From NCBI GenBank assembly GCA_023663945.1, contig JAMPGL010000034.1:1-44909 (forward strand): a stretch of 44,909 bases of DNA, written 5' to 3'. Within the stretch, counting starts at the first letter, position 1, and each line of letters opens with the position of its first letter. The notes beneath the pieces are model-generated. The model saw nothing but the letters and a program-made list of their open reading frames with translations, was not told where the DNA came from and made no database searches. This document shows positions 31,817 to 40,825 of the stretch, piece by piece. Origin of the DNA: Lachnospiraceae bacterium (lineage in GTDB: Bacteria > Bacillota > Clostridia > Lachnospirales > Lachnospiraceae). The position numbers and the translations under genes were made by a program.

Positions 31817-32400
31817 TTGCCTCCTGTCTCGTATTTCAGTTTAATTTCAACACTGTTTTTCAGCAACTCCCGCATCGCCATTGTACCATTATTCTTATAA
31901 TCTTTATATTTCCGAGTTGCTAAATCACTATAATAAATTAATGCCTCTCTCCCATCAAATCCATTCAATTTGGTCAGTACTCTTACATTTCCATCATTTC
32001 CAACCACTGTCATTATATATAAAGAATCATTCAAACAAAATGTTTTAAAATCTGTTCCAGAAAATGTTCCTGTACTTGGATGGTTGTGCATAAACATCAT
32101 CGTATTTTTCCTTGAACTCTTCATTGCTTTATAAGCATCTGGATTGCTTCTTGTCTCTATCTCATTCGCTTCGCCCATAATAACCCATGTATCCCAATGA
32201 ACTATATCAACTAAAATGCCAACCTCTCTTGATCCATTCTTTTCTTTTGAAATGGAAAGAAGTCTTTTATGCTGTTCCTGCATAAATAAATTTTCATCTT
32301 CGGAAAATCCTGATAACTCCATTCGTGGTACTTTAGATATCGCTATATCTGTTATTTTTATTGGTCTAGTTCTTTTCTTTTGTCCAAAACCCTCAGCCAA
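31813..32400 (-). CDS. JAB/MPN-like (RadC-type) metalloprotease domain protein
   Basis: 195 aa from a TTG start with AGGAG seven bases upstream; an in-frame stop precedes it. The metal motif is FMHNHPSTGTFSGTDF, that is HxHP...SxxD, the JAMM signature with one residue fewer than RadC between the second His and the Ser. An acidic residue upstream (EANEIETR or REVGIL) could be the catalytic Glu. JAMM proteins cleave isopeptide or peptide bonds; RadC-like ones are of uncertain function. It forms an operon with the 105-aa gene, next to a broken phage-type nuclease and the hsd operon. Confidence 0.7.
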   Translation of the reverse strand: MAEGFGQKKRTRPIKITDIAISKVPRMELSGFSEDENLFMQEQHKRLLSISKEKNGSREVGILVDIVHWDTWVIMGEANEIETRSNPDAYKAMKSSRKNTMMFMHNHPSTGTFSGTDFKTFCLNDSLYIMTVVGNDGNVRVLTKLNGFDGREALIYYSDLATRKYKDYKNNGTMAMRELLKNSVEIKLKYETGGK

Positions 32401-32600
32401 AATGCTTCTCCTGCCACTTTATTTTTCAGCCCGTCTCTACTAGAAAATGCATGCCTTCACACTTGTCATAGCATTATTTCTTATATGGCTATGATAACAC
32501 GCCCCACCCTTGAAATCAAGTTTATAAACGAATCCGTCTGATAACTGTATCGTTATAAAATATCATATTAATATACTCTCTTAATCACAAATCTTCAAAA

Positions 32601-34007
32601 TCACCAAACTTTTGCATGAAGTCTGGAAATCAAACACACCACCTCTATATTCGCCGTCCACGGGAACTGATCCACCGCCACAGCACGTTCCACCGCATAC
32701 CCATTCTCCAAGAACATCTCCAAATCCCGCACCAGACTGGTAGGCTTGCAGGAAATATACACCATCCGGTCGATTCCGTAACCGATAATCTTCTTTAACG
32801 CCTTGGGGTGCACGCCGTCTCTGGGCGGGTCTAAGATAATCATATCCGGCTTTTCTTCAATTTCGTCCAGAACCTTAAGCACATCTCCCGCAAGAAATTC
32901 ACAGTTATGTAAACCATTCAATTCTGCATTTTTCTTTGCGGCTTCCACGGCTTCCTCCACGATTTCTACCCCGATTACCTTCTTTGCCACGGGCGCCATC
33001 AGTTGTGCTATTGTTCCAGTTCCGCTGTACAGGTCAAAGACTACCTTATCCGGCGCTCCGTCCTCATCAAGCCTGCCGATGTATTCCCGCGCCGTTTCGT
33101 ACAGAACTTCCGCTCCCAGAGAATTAGTCTGAAAGAAAGAAAAAGCAGAAACTTTAAAACGCAGCCTCAACAGCTCCTCATAAAAATAATCCTGTCCATA
33201 AAGAATCTCTGTGCGGTCGCTTTGCACCACATCCGCCGCCGAATCATTGACAACATGCAAAACACTTGTTATCGTTCCGGTTAAATCAAGATTTAGCAAA
33301 TCTTCTTTCCATCGTTTAAGAAGCTCTTCTTCCGCAATATGCTCATCGTTCTGTGAGGTAGTCACCAGAGCAATCAAAATCTCACCGGTTCTTGCCGCCT
33401 TGCGCACCAGCAGATGGCGCAGGTATCCCACATGACGAAGCCTGTGATAAAAGGAGACTCCGTCAAAATAATCTCTGGTCAAGGTAAGAATTTGACGGTA
33501 ATCCCGATCTACGATTTTGCATCCGCTGACCGTAACAATATCATAAAAGCTTCCTCTTTTATGCATTCCCAGCGATAACGGACCGCCTTTGCAGGCATCT
33601 CCAAAAGAAAATTCCATTTTATTTCGATATCCCTCACAGACGGGGCTTGCCTTGATTCCCTCAAAAATCCACTCTGCTTCCTGTTTCGCCAGTGCTCCCG
33701 AAAGAAGCTTTCGCACCTGTTCTTCCTTGATTTGAAGCTGTTTCTCATAGGGCAGGGAAAGATAGGTGCATCCGCCGCATTCTCCAAAGTGGGCGCAGGG
33801 GCTTCCTGTTTCCAGAGAAGACGGCTTTTCGATCTGTAAGAGCCTTCCTTCCGCACGGCCGTTCCGTTTCTTTTGAATAACAAACGTTATCTCTTGCCCC
33901 GGAAGGACATTCTTTACCACGCACACGCCTTCCTGCGTATTTACAATCCCTTTATTCGGAAAATCCACTCTTTCAACAATTCCTGTCAACACTTGTCCCT
34001 TTTTCAT
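32601..34007 (-). CDS. rlmD: 23S rRNA (uracil-5)-methyltransferase RlmD/RumA family
   Basis: 468 aa; the ATG at 34007 has GGAG eight bases upstream. N-terminal TRAM domain (about 1-60), [4Fe-4S] ligands in CAHFGECGGC (about residues 74-83), SAM motif FDLYSGTGTIAQLM, catalytic motif LDPPRDGVHPKAL and the nucleophile Cys in VYISCKPTSLVRD. It makes m5U in 23S rRNA; whether U1939 or U747 cannot be told. Stands alone at the right edge of the hsd island, transcribed away from the core side. Confidence 0.92.
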   Translation of the reverse strand: MKKGQVLTGIVERVDFPNKGIVNTQEGVCVVKNVLPGQEITFVIQKKRNGRAEGRLLQIEKPSSLETGSPCAHFGECGGCTYLSLPYEKQLQIKEEQVRKLLSGALAKQEAEWIFEGIKASPVCEGYRNKMEFSFGDACKGGPLSLGMHKRGSFYDIVTVSGCKIVDRDYRQILTLTRDYFDGVSFYHRLRHVGYLRHLLVRKAARTGEILIALVTTSQNDEHIAEEELLKRWKEDLLNLDLTGTITSVLHVVNDSAADVVQSDRTEILYGQDYFYEELLRLRFKVSAFSFFQTNSLGAEVLYETAREYIGRLDEDGAPDKVVFDLYSGTGTIAQLMAPVAKKVIGVEIVEEAVEAAKKNAELNGLHNCEFLAGDVLKVLDEIEEKPDMIILDPPRDGVHPKALKKIIGYGIDRMVYISCKPTSLVRDLEMFLENGYAVERAVAVDQFPWTANIEVVCLISRLHAKVW

Positions 34008-34101
34008 ATTCCTCACTCCACTAAAAATTTCCTATTACGCAAAGAAACGGGATGTGCATCTTACACATCCCGCATTCATCTCATCTGCGCATCGACACAA
34101 A

Positions 34102-34434
34102 TTATTCTGCTTCGTCATCCTTGAAAGGTTTAACATCTTCGTCATCCTTCTTCGAAGCCTTCTCTTCTTCCTCGTCCTCATCCTCAAAGAAGTCATCCTC
34201 AAAGTCATCGTCGAAGTCGTCGTCGAAATCTTCCAGATAGTCCGGTGTCAGATAGCGGTATACCGCGTAAGCAATCGCCGCGACTGCCGCTACTGCTCCG
34301 ATTACTGCCAAAATCCAAAGAAGGGTGTTGTTTTTCTTTTCTTCCCTGTGATTCCAGTAATCCTTCAATTCCTTAATGTCGTGCGTCTTAACAAACTCCA
34401 TCAGTTCCTCAACCTTATTCCAAGTATTCATCAT
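34102..34434 (-). CDS. Membrane protein with acidic C-terminal tail, 110 aa
   Basis: GGGAGG precedes the ATG. Layout: an N-terminal amphipathic helix (VEELMEFVKTHDIKELKDYW), one membrane segment at about 38-62 (LLWILAVIGAVAAVAAIAYAVY), then a tail almost entirely Asp/Glu/Phe (DFDDDFDDDFEDDFFEDED) ending in a mixed-charge stretch. Common in Lachnospiraceae in this form, function unknown. The tail could bind cations or basic proteins at the membrane. Confidence 0.75.
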   Translation of the reverse strand: MMNTWNKVEELMEFVKTHDIKELKDYWNHREEKKNNTLLWILAVIGAVAAVAAIAYAVYRYLTPDYLEDFDDDFDDDFEDDFFEDEDEEEEKASKKDDEDVKPFKDDEAE

Positions 34435-34629
34435 ACATACCTCCCTTTCATGCCCTAGTACAGCGAATATTAAGTAATTGACATTTGACTTGCCTGATTT
34501 TCATCTGCGGTGTTGTCGTCAATCGACGCAGCCACCGAAAACAGGACTATTTAAAATAGTATTAGTATTTCCCTTCTGAATAATAATATAACATTTACAG
34601 CCGGATTTTACTACCAAAAATTTCAATTT

Positions 34630-36867
34630 TTATGAAATTTTAATCAATCTGGCAAATGCCGCGTACATAATTTTTTGACCAGCCTCATCAAAGTCAACCG
34701 TCACCTTATAATCCCGCGGTCCCGGTTCTAGGTCAAGAACCGTCCCCTCTCCGTATTTCACATGTTTCACCCTGTCGCCCACGTCATAACCCGGTTTTCC
34801 TCCGGTGACAGCTCCCACGCCTTTACTGATTCCTGCTGTCTGCAAAGACCCGATACCGCCCCCGGCAATGTAGGGCTTATTTTCCACGGCTGTCCTTGCC
34901 GGTGCAGGTACTGCCGCAGGACGAAATCTTGGTGCTGGCGGTCTGTTATCCATCAAATCCTGAGGGATTTCCCTTACAAACCGGCTTACCGCATTCATCT
35001 GGGTTTCCCCGCGCACGGTGCGCATTCTTGCATAGCACAGGGTCAAATCCTCTTTGGCTCGGGTAATTCCCACATAAGCAAGTCTTCTTTCCTCCTCGAT
35101 TTCATCCGGATCATCGGAAATAATGGTCATATAGCTTGGGAAAATCCCGTCCTCCATCCCCGCCATATATACGTGAGGAAATTCCAGCCCCTTGGCGCTG
35201 TGAAGAGTCATAAGAAGAACTTTGCTGCTTCCCTCATCTAAGTTGTCAATATCCGCCACCAATGCAATTTCATCCAAAAGCTCTCCAAGCGTAGGGCGGT
35301 CGCGCATTTCTTCAAATGCAACAATCTTGCTGATCAATTCATCGATATTTTCAATCCGTCCTTCCGCGTCATCCTCATTGGAAGCTTCTAATTCCTTCAC
35401 ATATCCGGTGGTTTCAATCACATCTTCTATCAAATCTTTCAGACTGTAAAATTCCAATTTGCTCCGAAACGCCTGTATCATATTTACAAAAGGGCGGATT
35501 TTGGCTGCCGTTCCTCTGCTGATCGCGGCAATCTCGTCCACTTCCCGAAGAGCGTCATAAAAGCTGATTTCCCGCATATCTGCATAATCCTGTATTTTGA
35601 CGATGGTAGTCGTTCCAATTCCCCTCTTTGGCACATTGATAATCCTTTTAACTGCCAAGTCGTCTCTGCCATTGTCAATGGTTTTCAGATAAGCGAGCAG
35701 ATCTTTAATTTCCCGTCTGGCATAAAAGTTTACGCCGCCTACCACATTGTAAGGGATTCCCTCTATCACAAAGCGCTCTTCCAAAAGCCGTGCCTGCGCG
35801 TTGGTTCGGTACAAGACCGCACAGTCCCCGTAGTCCGCCGCGCCGCTTCTCTTTTTGCCCGCAACATCTTCCGCAATAAATTCCGCTTCCTCATAGGCGG
35901 TATCAAACTGTCGAAAATGGATTCTGCTTCCGCTGCCCTTATCCGTCCAGAGAGTTTTGCTCTTTCTTCCTTTATTATTGCGTATCACAGCATTCGCCGC
36001 GTCAAGTACATTCTGCGTGGAGCGATAGTTCTGCTCCAGCCGGATTACCTCCGCCTCCGGATAAACCTTTTCAAAATCCAGAATATTACGGATATTCGCT
36101 CCGCGGAATTTATAAATAGACTGATCATCGTCCCCTACCACGCACAGATTATGATGTGCGCCGGCAAGCAGTTTCACCAATTCAAACTGTGCCGTATTGG
36201 TATCCTGATATTCATCCACCATAATATACTGAAAACGGCTCTGATAGGAGGCAAGCACTTGTCCGTCTATTTTAAAAAGCTCCACCGTCTTCATGATCAG
36301 GTCGTCAAAATCCATCGCATTATTTCTGCGCAGCGCTGCCTGATATTCCCGATACGCCGCTCCGATTTTTTCCTTGCGGTAATCTCCCATAATTGTAAGA
36401 GCATACTCCTCCGGCGAAATCAGTTCATCCTTTGCAGAAGAAATCTCTGAGAGAATGGCTCTTTCTTTTAACATCTTAGTGTCAATCTGAAGCCTTTTGC
36501 ACACTTCCTTCATAACGGATTTCTGGTCATCCGAATCATAAATGGTAAAACTCATATCATATCCGATTCGGTCTCCATAACGCTTTAAAATTCTGAGACA
36601 GGTAGAATGAAAGGTAGTCACCCAAATTTTGTCCGAGCCCATTCCTACCAGATTTTCTACCCGCTCTTTCATTTCGCCTGCCGCCTTGTTCGTAAAGGTG
36701 ATTGCCATGATATTCCATGGATTTACGCCCTTTTCTATCAGGTAAGCAATTCGGTGGGTGAGCACGCGGGTCTTGCCGGAACCGGCGCCTGCAAGCAATA
36801 GTACCGGTCCTTCTGTGGTAAATACGCCCTTTTTCTGCTGTTCATTTAACGTGTCATAAATACTCAT
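34630..36867 (-). CDS. pcrA: ATP-dependent DNA helicase PcrA/UvrD
   Basis: 745 aa, normal length. SF1A helicase motifs: LLAGAGSGKTRVLTHR (motif I), TFHS (Ia), DEYQDTN (II), GDDDQSIYKFRGA (III), EQNYRST (IV), LMTLHSAKGLEF (V) and VGITRA (VI). The C-terminal Tudor-like domain (GDRVKHVKYGEGTVLDL) binds RNA polymerase in PcrA. It acts in repair, replication restart and transcription-coupled processing. It starts two bases after the Tim44-like gene, so it is the last gene of the SPFH operon. Confidence 0.96.
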   Translation of the reverse strand: MSIYDTLNEQQKKGVFTTEGPVLLLAGAGSGKTRVLTHRIAYLIEKGVNPWNIMAITFTNKAAGEMKERVENLVGMGSDKIWVTTFHSTCLRILKRYGDRIGYDMSFTIYDSDDQKSVMKEVCKRLQIDTKMLKERAILSEISSAKDELISPEEYALTIMGDYRKEKIGAAYREYQAALRRNNAMDFDDLIMKTVELFKIDGQVLASYQSRFQYIMVDEYQDTNTAQFELVKLLAGAHHNLCVVGDDDQSIYKFRGANIRNILDFEKVYPEAEVIRLEQNYRSTQNVLDAANAVIRNNKGRKSKTLWTDKGSGSRIHFRQFDTAYEEAEFIAEDVAGKKRSGAADYGDCAVLYRTNAQARLLEERFVIEGIPYNVVGGVNFYARREIKDLLAYLKTIDNGRDDLAVKRIINVPKRGIGTTTIVKIQDYADMREISFYDALREVDEIAAISRGTAAKIRPFVNMIQAFRSKLEFYSLKDLIEDVIETTGYVKELEASNEDDAEGRIENIDELISKIVAFEEMRDRPTLGELLDEIALVADIDNLDEGSSKVLLMTLHSAKGLEFPHVYMAGMEDGIFPSYMTIISDDPDEIEEERRLAYVGITRAKEDLTLCYARMRTVRGETQMNAVSRFVREIPQDLMDNRPPAPRFRPAAVPAPARTAVENKPYIAGGGIGSLQTAGISKGVGAVTGGKPGYDVGDRVKHVKYGEGTVLDLEPGPRDYKVTVDFDEAGQKIMYAAFARLIKIS

Positions 36868-36869
36868 AA

Positions 36870-37640
36870 CTAATTTACCTCTGCAACATTACTAAATGTC
36901 CATGCATAAATATTGAGCTCTACTACCGGCGTACCGCAGTATTCGCAGACTTTGCTTCCCGTCCCGGAGATAGGAGCTCCGCAGTTCGGACAATTAAGCC
37001 CTAAGGATAAATCCCTCTCATCCTTGAGTAATTCCCTGTCCTGTATATAAATAACATCTGTATTGTATTTGCTTTGGGTCAGCATGTCCTCCCTGCCCTC
37101 AAGGATTCTTCCATTTTCATCCTTTTTCGCATGATAATACTGCAAAGAAGTCTGAAAGGTAATAATGCAAGTTCCATTACGCTTCTTGTAGTCCGTTATT
37201 TCTGTCCTGTGAAGCTTGATATTCTGGTAATGCTCCCTCTGACCGGAAGCCTTTAACATCTCAATCCGCATTTCAAGCTTATCCTTAAGCTCCTGATTTC
37301 CTTCTTTTAAAGCCCCAACGCTCATCCGATCCACCGCGAGCAGATAAGAAGTCAGGACATTTTCTGCCCTGACCTTCATCTCATCATAGTGAAATTCGGG
37401 AAAGTCCTTTTTAATTTTGGGAAGATACAGCCCGGTCATCGCCGACACGGACTTAGGCGTTAAGGAATATTCCTGCTCCACCTGCTTCAGCCCCTGCATA
37501 ATGTCGGATGTGCCAAATGCATCCCTGGAAAACGATTCTACTGCTCTTTTTGCCTTTCGGACAAACAGATAGACACAGCCAAACACAACAAGAACCAAAA
37601 TTAATATAATAATAACACCTATTATGGCAATACTGCTCAT
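36870..37640 (-). CDS. Tim44-like / zinc-ribbon membrane protein (YdjH-like)
   Basis: 256 aa. One N-terminal membrane segment (IAIIGVIIILILVLVVFGCVYLF), a middle domain of Tim44-like character (about 60-190) and a C-terminal zinc ribbon CPNCG ... CEYCG (about residues 217-236). This layout resembles B. subtilis YdjH, which with YdjG anchors the SPFH protein YdjI and PspA at the membrane. Here it follows the YdjG-like gene and precedes pcrA. Role in envelope stress is inferred from that likeness. Confidence 0.75.
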   Translation of the reverse strand: MSSIAIIGVIIILILVLVVFGCVYLFVRKAKRAVESFSRDAFGTSDIMQGLKQVEQEYSLTPKSVSAMTGLYLPKIKKDFPEFHYDEMKVRAENVLTSYLLAVDRMSVGALKEGNQELKDKLEMRIEMLKASGQREHYQNIKLHRTEITDYKKRNGTCIITFQTSLQYYHAKKDENGRILEGREDMLTQSKYNTDVIYIQDRELLKDERDLSLGLNCPNCGAPISGTGSKVCEYCGTPVVELNIYAWTFSNVAEVN

Positions 37641-37690
37641 ATGTACTGTTTCCTTCCTGAACCCTTCCTTCTAACAGATTTCCTAACACA

Positions 37691-38794
37691 TTACTGTGAC
37701 ATCGCCATGACTAAAACTATAATAAAAATAATTGCAACGATTGTTATAATCACCTTTGGAATGGAAATCGGAGTCTTGCCGGACACCTTACCGGTCTGAC
37801 CGTTTACCATGAACTGATATACCTTTTCTTTATACTTATAGCTGGATATCCATACCGGAAGAAGCAAGTATTTGTAAGTGAGCTTGGAAAAAACGGAATC
37901 CACCTGTAGATTTCTCACACGGTCCGCATTATTTTCTCTGATAATGCGCTTCTCAATGCTTCCTTTCAGCTTATATTTGATGCTTTCTTTTGCCATCTGC
38001 CACGCTTCTTTAATTCCAACGGCATAACGCTCCGCCGCAAACCCTGCCACATACTCCGGGCGGTAAGCCTTATTATCCGCCGTGTTGTAGGGTTCCAGCT
38101 CTTGAAGCATAGACTGGTTATGATTGGTAGTCGCACAGATCAACTCATCATCAAAGAACTCCTCGTGATTTCCCCGCACGGAATGCCACGTGGTTTCTAC
38201 CTGAGTCTCACCATTTGGTTTCTTTTTGACCTTATCCCTGCCAAACTCTCCCTGATATTTGGACTTTGTCATTGCGTCAAAAGTCCAAAATGGCAGATAA
38301 ACCCCTTTAAAATGCTTGGCTTTCGCACTTTCCTTTGCCAGCTTGGGGCAGAACCACTTGCGCCGTATCCAGCCCTTGAACAAATCTGCTGCCTGTTTAT
38401 CCGAAATCTGAAAAGGCACCACCCCTCCGGGCGCCATCGTGTTTTGATCCGATGCTTCCATAACCTGATTGGAACCGCAAAAAGGGCACACCGCCGAAAT
38501 CTCCAATGCATCATAAACGGATTCCGCGCCGCATGCCTTACAGATCACAGTCTTTTTGGAAACGCCCCAATCACAGTTTTCTACCTTGTCCGCCTCTTCC
38601 AGCGCCAGCTCCTCCGCGGACTGTGCCTCAGTATCCTCTACGGGAATCTCTTCCGTGTGACCGCAATATGGACAGCTTAAACCTCCTGTTGCGGGGTCAA
38701 AGTCCATGACCCCGCCGCAAGAAGGACACTTTTTGTCAGTTTCTTCTAATGTAGCTGTTGTTTGGGCATCCAGATTCGTGTCGAACTCACTCAT
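37691..38794 (-). CDS. TFIIB-type zinc-ribbon membrane protein (YdjG-like)
   Basis: 367 aa from the ATG at 38794 (GGGAGG upstream; the longer frame is not supported). Two N-terminal zinc ribbons, CPSCGG...CPYCG (about residues 23-44) and CKACG...CPFCG (about 86-107), a middle domain with KGVYLPFWTFDA, and one C-terminal membrane segment (VIITIVAIIFIIVLVMAM). The family is often mislabelled as PriA helicase because of the ribbons; there is no helicase motif. It resembles B. subtilis YdjG, a membrane anchor of a stress complex. Second gene of the SPFH operon. Confidence 0.78.
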   Translation of the reverse strand: MSEFDTNLDAQTTATLEETDKKCPSCGGVMDFDPATGGLSCPYCGHTEEIPVEDTEAQSAEELALEEADKVENCDWGVSKKTVICKACGAESVYDALEISAVCPFCGSNQVMEASDQNTMAPGGVVPFQISDKQAADLFKGWIRRKWFCPKLAKESAKAKHFKGVYLPFWTFDAMTKSKYQGEFGRDKVKKKPNGETQVETTWHSVRGNHEEFFDDELICATTNHNQSMLQELEPYNTADNKAYRPEYVAGFAAERYAVGIKEAWQMAKESIKYKLKGSIEKRIIRENNADRVRNLQVDSVFSKLTYKYLLLPVWISSYKYKEKVYQFMVNGQTGKVSGKTPISIPKVIITIVAIIFIIVLVMAMSQ

Positions 38795-38808
38795 CTTTGC
38801 TCCTCCCA

Positions 38809-40164
38809 TTATTTAATGTCGTTATCGTCAAAGGGATCTCCGCATTCCGGACAGAATTTGGGCGGATTCTTGGGATCTTCCGGTTCCCATCCGCACTTGT
38901 CGCACCGATATAAAGGCTCCCCTGCCGGTTTCTTAGCTCCGCACTCCGAGCAGAACTTACCTTTATTCACTGCACCGCAGGAGCAAGTCCAGCCTTCCGC
39001 CGCCGGTCTCTCTTTTCCACATTCGGAACAGAATTTGCCGGTATTGCCCGTCTTTCCGCAGCTGCAGGTCCATCCGGAAACTGCCGGAGCAGGTCCGTTA
39101 TTGACAGGCGCCGCATTTCCAACAGATGCCGCATTCGGAGCGGGAGCCGCCTGCTGTCCCATCTGGAACAACTGCTGTGCGTTCATGCCGCCCGCCTGCG
39201 TTGCCATATTCATGCCTGCAAACGCCATCATAGGACCGGTAGATTCGTTGGATGCCGCTGCCTTCATAGCCTCCGCCTGTGCGCCTACCAGTGTTGCCGC
39301 CGCCATATTGGGGTTGCGAAGCACTGCATTCCTTTGCAGTTCCTTGATCATTGCCTCGTCTTCTTCGGAAGCCTTCATTGCGTTGACGCCGAAGGATACG
39401 ATTTCAATTCCGCGGAGCTGTGCCCATTTCTCGGAAAGAACCTCATTAAGCGCGTCCGCCAGCTCCATGGTATGTGCCGGAACCGAACTATAACGGATTC
39501 CCATTGCAGAAATCTTTGCAAATGCCGGCTGCAAGGCGGTCATCAGCTCTGTCTTAAGCTGGCTGTCAATCTCAGACCTTTCATAATCGCTTGTAACATT
39601 TCCGCACACGTTGGTGTAGAACAAAAGCGGGTCTGTAATTTTATAAGAATACTCTCCATTACAGCGGATAGAAATATCAATATCCAGACCAATATTCGCA
39701 TCCACTACACGGAAAGGGACAGGATTTGCCGTCCCGTATTTATTTCCCATAATTTCCTTGGTGTTAAAATAATAGACTCTCTGATCCTTTGCTGTATCTC
39801 CGCCAAAGGTAAAACGCTTTCCGACTGTCGCAAAAGTACGCTTAATATTTTCTCCTAAGTTTCCGCAGAACAAGCTGGGCTCCGAAGAAGTATCGTATGT
39901 AAATTCTCCTGCTTCCGCACAAAATTCAACGACTTTTCCCTGATCCACAATAATCATGCACTGCCCTTCATTGACAGCTACCACGGAACCGTTGGAGATG
40001 ATATTCTCTTCCCCTTTGTTGTTTCCGCCGCTTCTTCCGCTTGTGCGCTTTCTTCCCTTAGTCACCAGCACATCCGTGTCCAAAGAGTCACAATAGAAGT
40101 ACTCTTTCCACTGATCCGCCAGCACCCCTCCAGCTGCACTGGTAATTGCTTTTATCAATCCCAT
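38809..40164 (-). CDS. SPFH domain protein with C-terminal zinc ribbons (YdjI-like)
   Basis: 451 aa. The N-terminal virion-core/SPFH domain spans about residues 1-310 (start MGLIKAITSAAGGVLADQW; a conserved helix LADALNEVLSEKWAQLRGIEI). An Ala/Gly/Met-rich linker follows (about 300-350), then three zinc ribbons in a row (CSCGKTG...CSECG, CSCG...CSECG, CDKCG...CPECG). AAGGAGG precedes the ATG. SPFH proteins form oligomers at membranes; YdjI of B. subtilis is recruited by YdjG and YdjH. First gene of a four-gene operon. Confidence 0.85.
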   Translation of the reverse strand: MGLIKAITSAAGGVLADQWKEYFYCDSLDTDVLVTKGRKRTSGRSGGNNKGEENIISNGSVVAVNEGQCMIIVDQGKVVEFCAEAGEFTYDTSSEPSLFCGNLGENIKRTFATVGKRFTFGGDTAKDQRVYYFNTKEIMGNKYGTANPVPFRVVDANIGLDIDISIRCNGEYSYKITDPLLFYTNVCGNVTSDYERSEIDSQLKTELMTALQPAFAKISAMGIRYSSVPAHTMELADALNEVLSEKWAQLRGIEIVSFGVNAMKASEEDEAMIKELQRNAVLRNPNMAAATLVGAQAEAMKAAASNESTGPMMAFAGMNMATQAGGMNAQQLFQMGQQAAPAPNAASVGNAAPVNNGPAPAVSGWTCSCGKTGNTGKFCSECGKERPAAEGWTCSCGAVNKGKFCSECGAKKPAGEPLYRCDKCGWEPEDPKNPPKFCPECGDPFDDNDIK

Positions 40165-40205
40165 TTTTAAATCCTCCTTAATTTTATGGTCATGCCACTT
40201 ATAAT

Positions 40206-40235
40206 AGTATATCTTATTTTGTCGTCTGTTGTCTA
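40206..40235 (-). promoter_or_regulatory. Promoter of the SPFH-pcrA operon
   Basis: On the minus strand TAGACA, 18-base spacer, TATACT, about 40 bases before the SPFH ATG. Confidence 0.5.
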
Positions 40236-40344
40236 TAAAAACTACTCACAGGGACTTGCTACTTTCTACAAATTTTCACATAGGATAAATCAATACATGC
40301 CGACTAAGCTCAAACAGCCGGTTTCATCCTATTTGGAGGTTCTT

Positions 40345-40824
40345 ATGAAAAAAATATTAAAAAAACCCCTGGCACTGCTCCTTACCGCTCTTCTTGTCAT
40401 GGGCGTTCTGGCAGGATGCGGTAACAAGGCTGATTCAAAAGGCGGAAACAAAGATTCCTTAACGCCCGTAACCTTGAACGAGGTTGCTCACTCCATCTTC
40501 TACGCTCCCATGTATGTGGCAATTGAAGAGGGATATTTTGCAGAAGAGGGAATTGACCTGACACTGGTAACCGGATTTGGCGCCGACAAAACCATGACCG
40601 CCGTGCTCACTGACGAAGCGGACATTGGCTTTATGGGAAGCGAATCCACCATTTATACCTATGCAGGAGGCACGCAGGATTATGTAGTCAATTTTGCACA
40701 ATTAACCCAGCGTGCCGGAAATTTCCTGGTATCCCGTCAGCCAATTGACAATTTTTCCTGGGATATGCTGAAAGGTTCCACCGTTCTTGGAGGCCGGGCA
40801 GGTGGATGGCACGGCACTATGTAA
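40345..40824 (+). pseudogene. ABC transporter substrate-binding protein (NMT1/THI5-like), truncated
   Basis: GGAGG precedes the ATG. The lipoprotein signal peptide is clear (KKILKKPLALLLTALLVMGVLAGCG, lipobox LAGC). The first lobe follows: VTLNEVAHSIFYAPMYVAIEEGYFAEEGIDL, the start of the SsuA/THI5 family, to LKGSTVLGGRAGG. It then ends abruptly in WHGTM, after 159 of about 330 residues. The convergent DUF2804 gene ends one base away, so a deletion probably removed the rest of the gene and its ABC partners. It may still be secreted but cannot form a complete binding protein. Confidence 0.85.
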
Positions 40825-40825
40825 C

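Noticed and set aside
37691-38794. PriA-like helicase annotation for the double zinc-ribbon protein
   Set aside because: No Walker or helicase motifs; only the zinc ribbons are similar.
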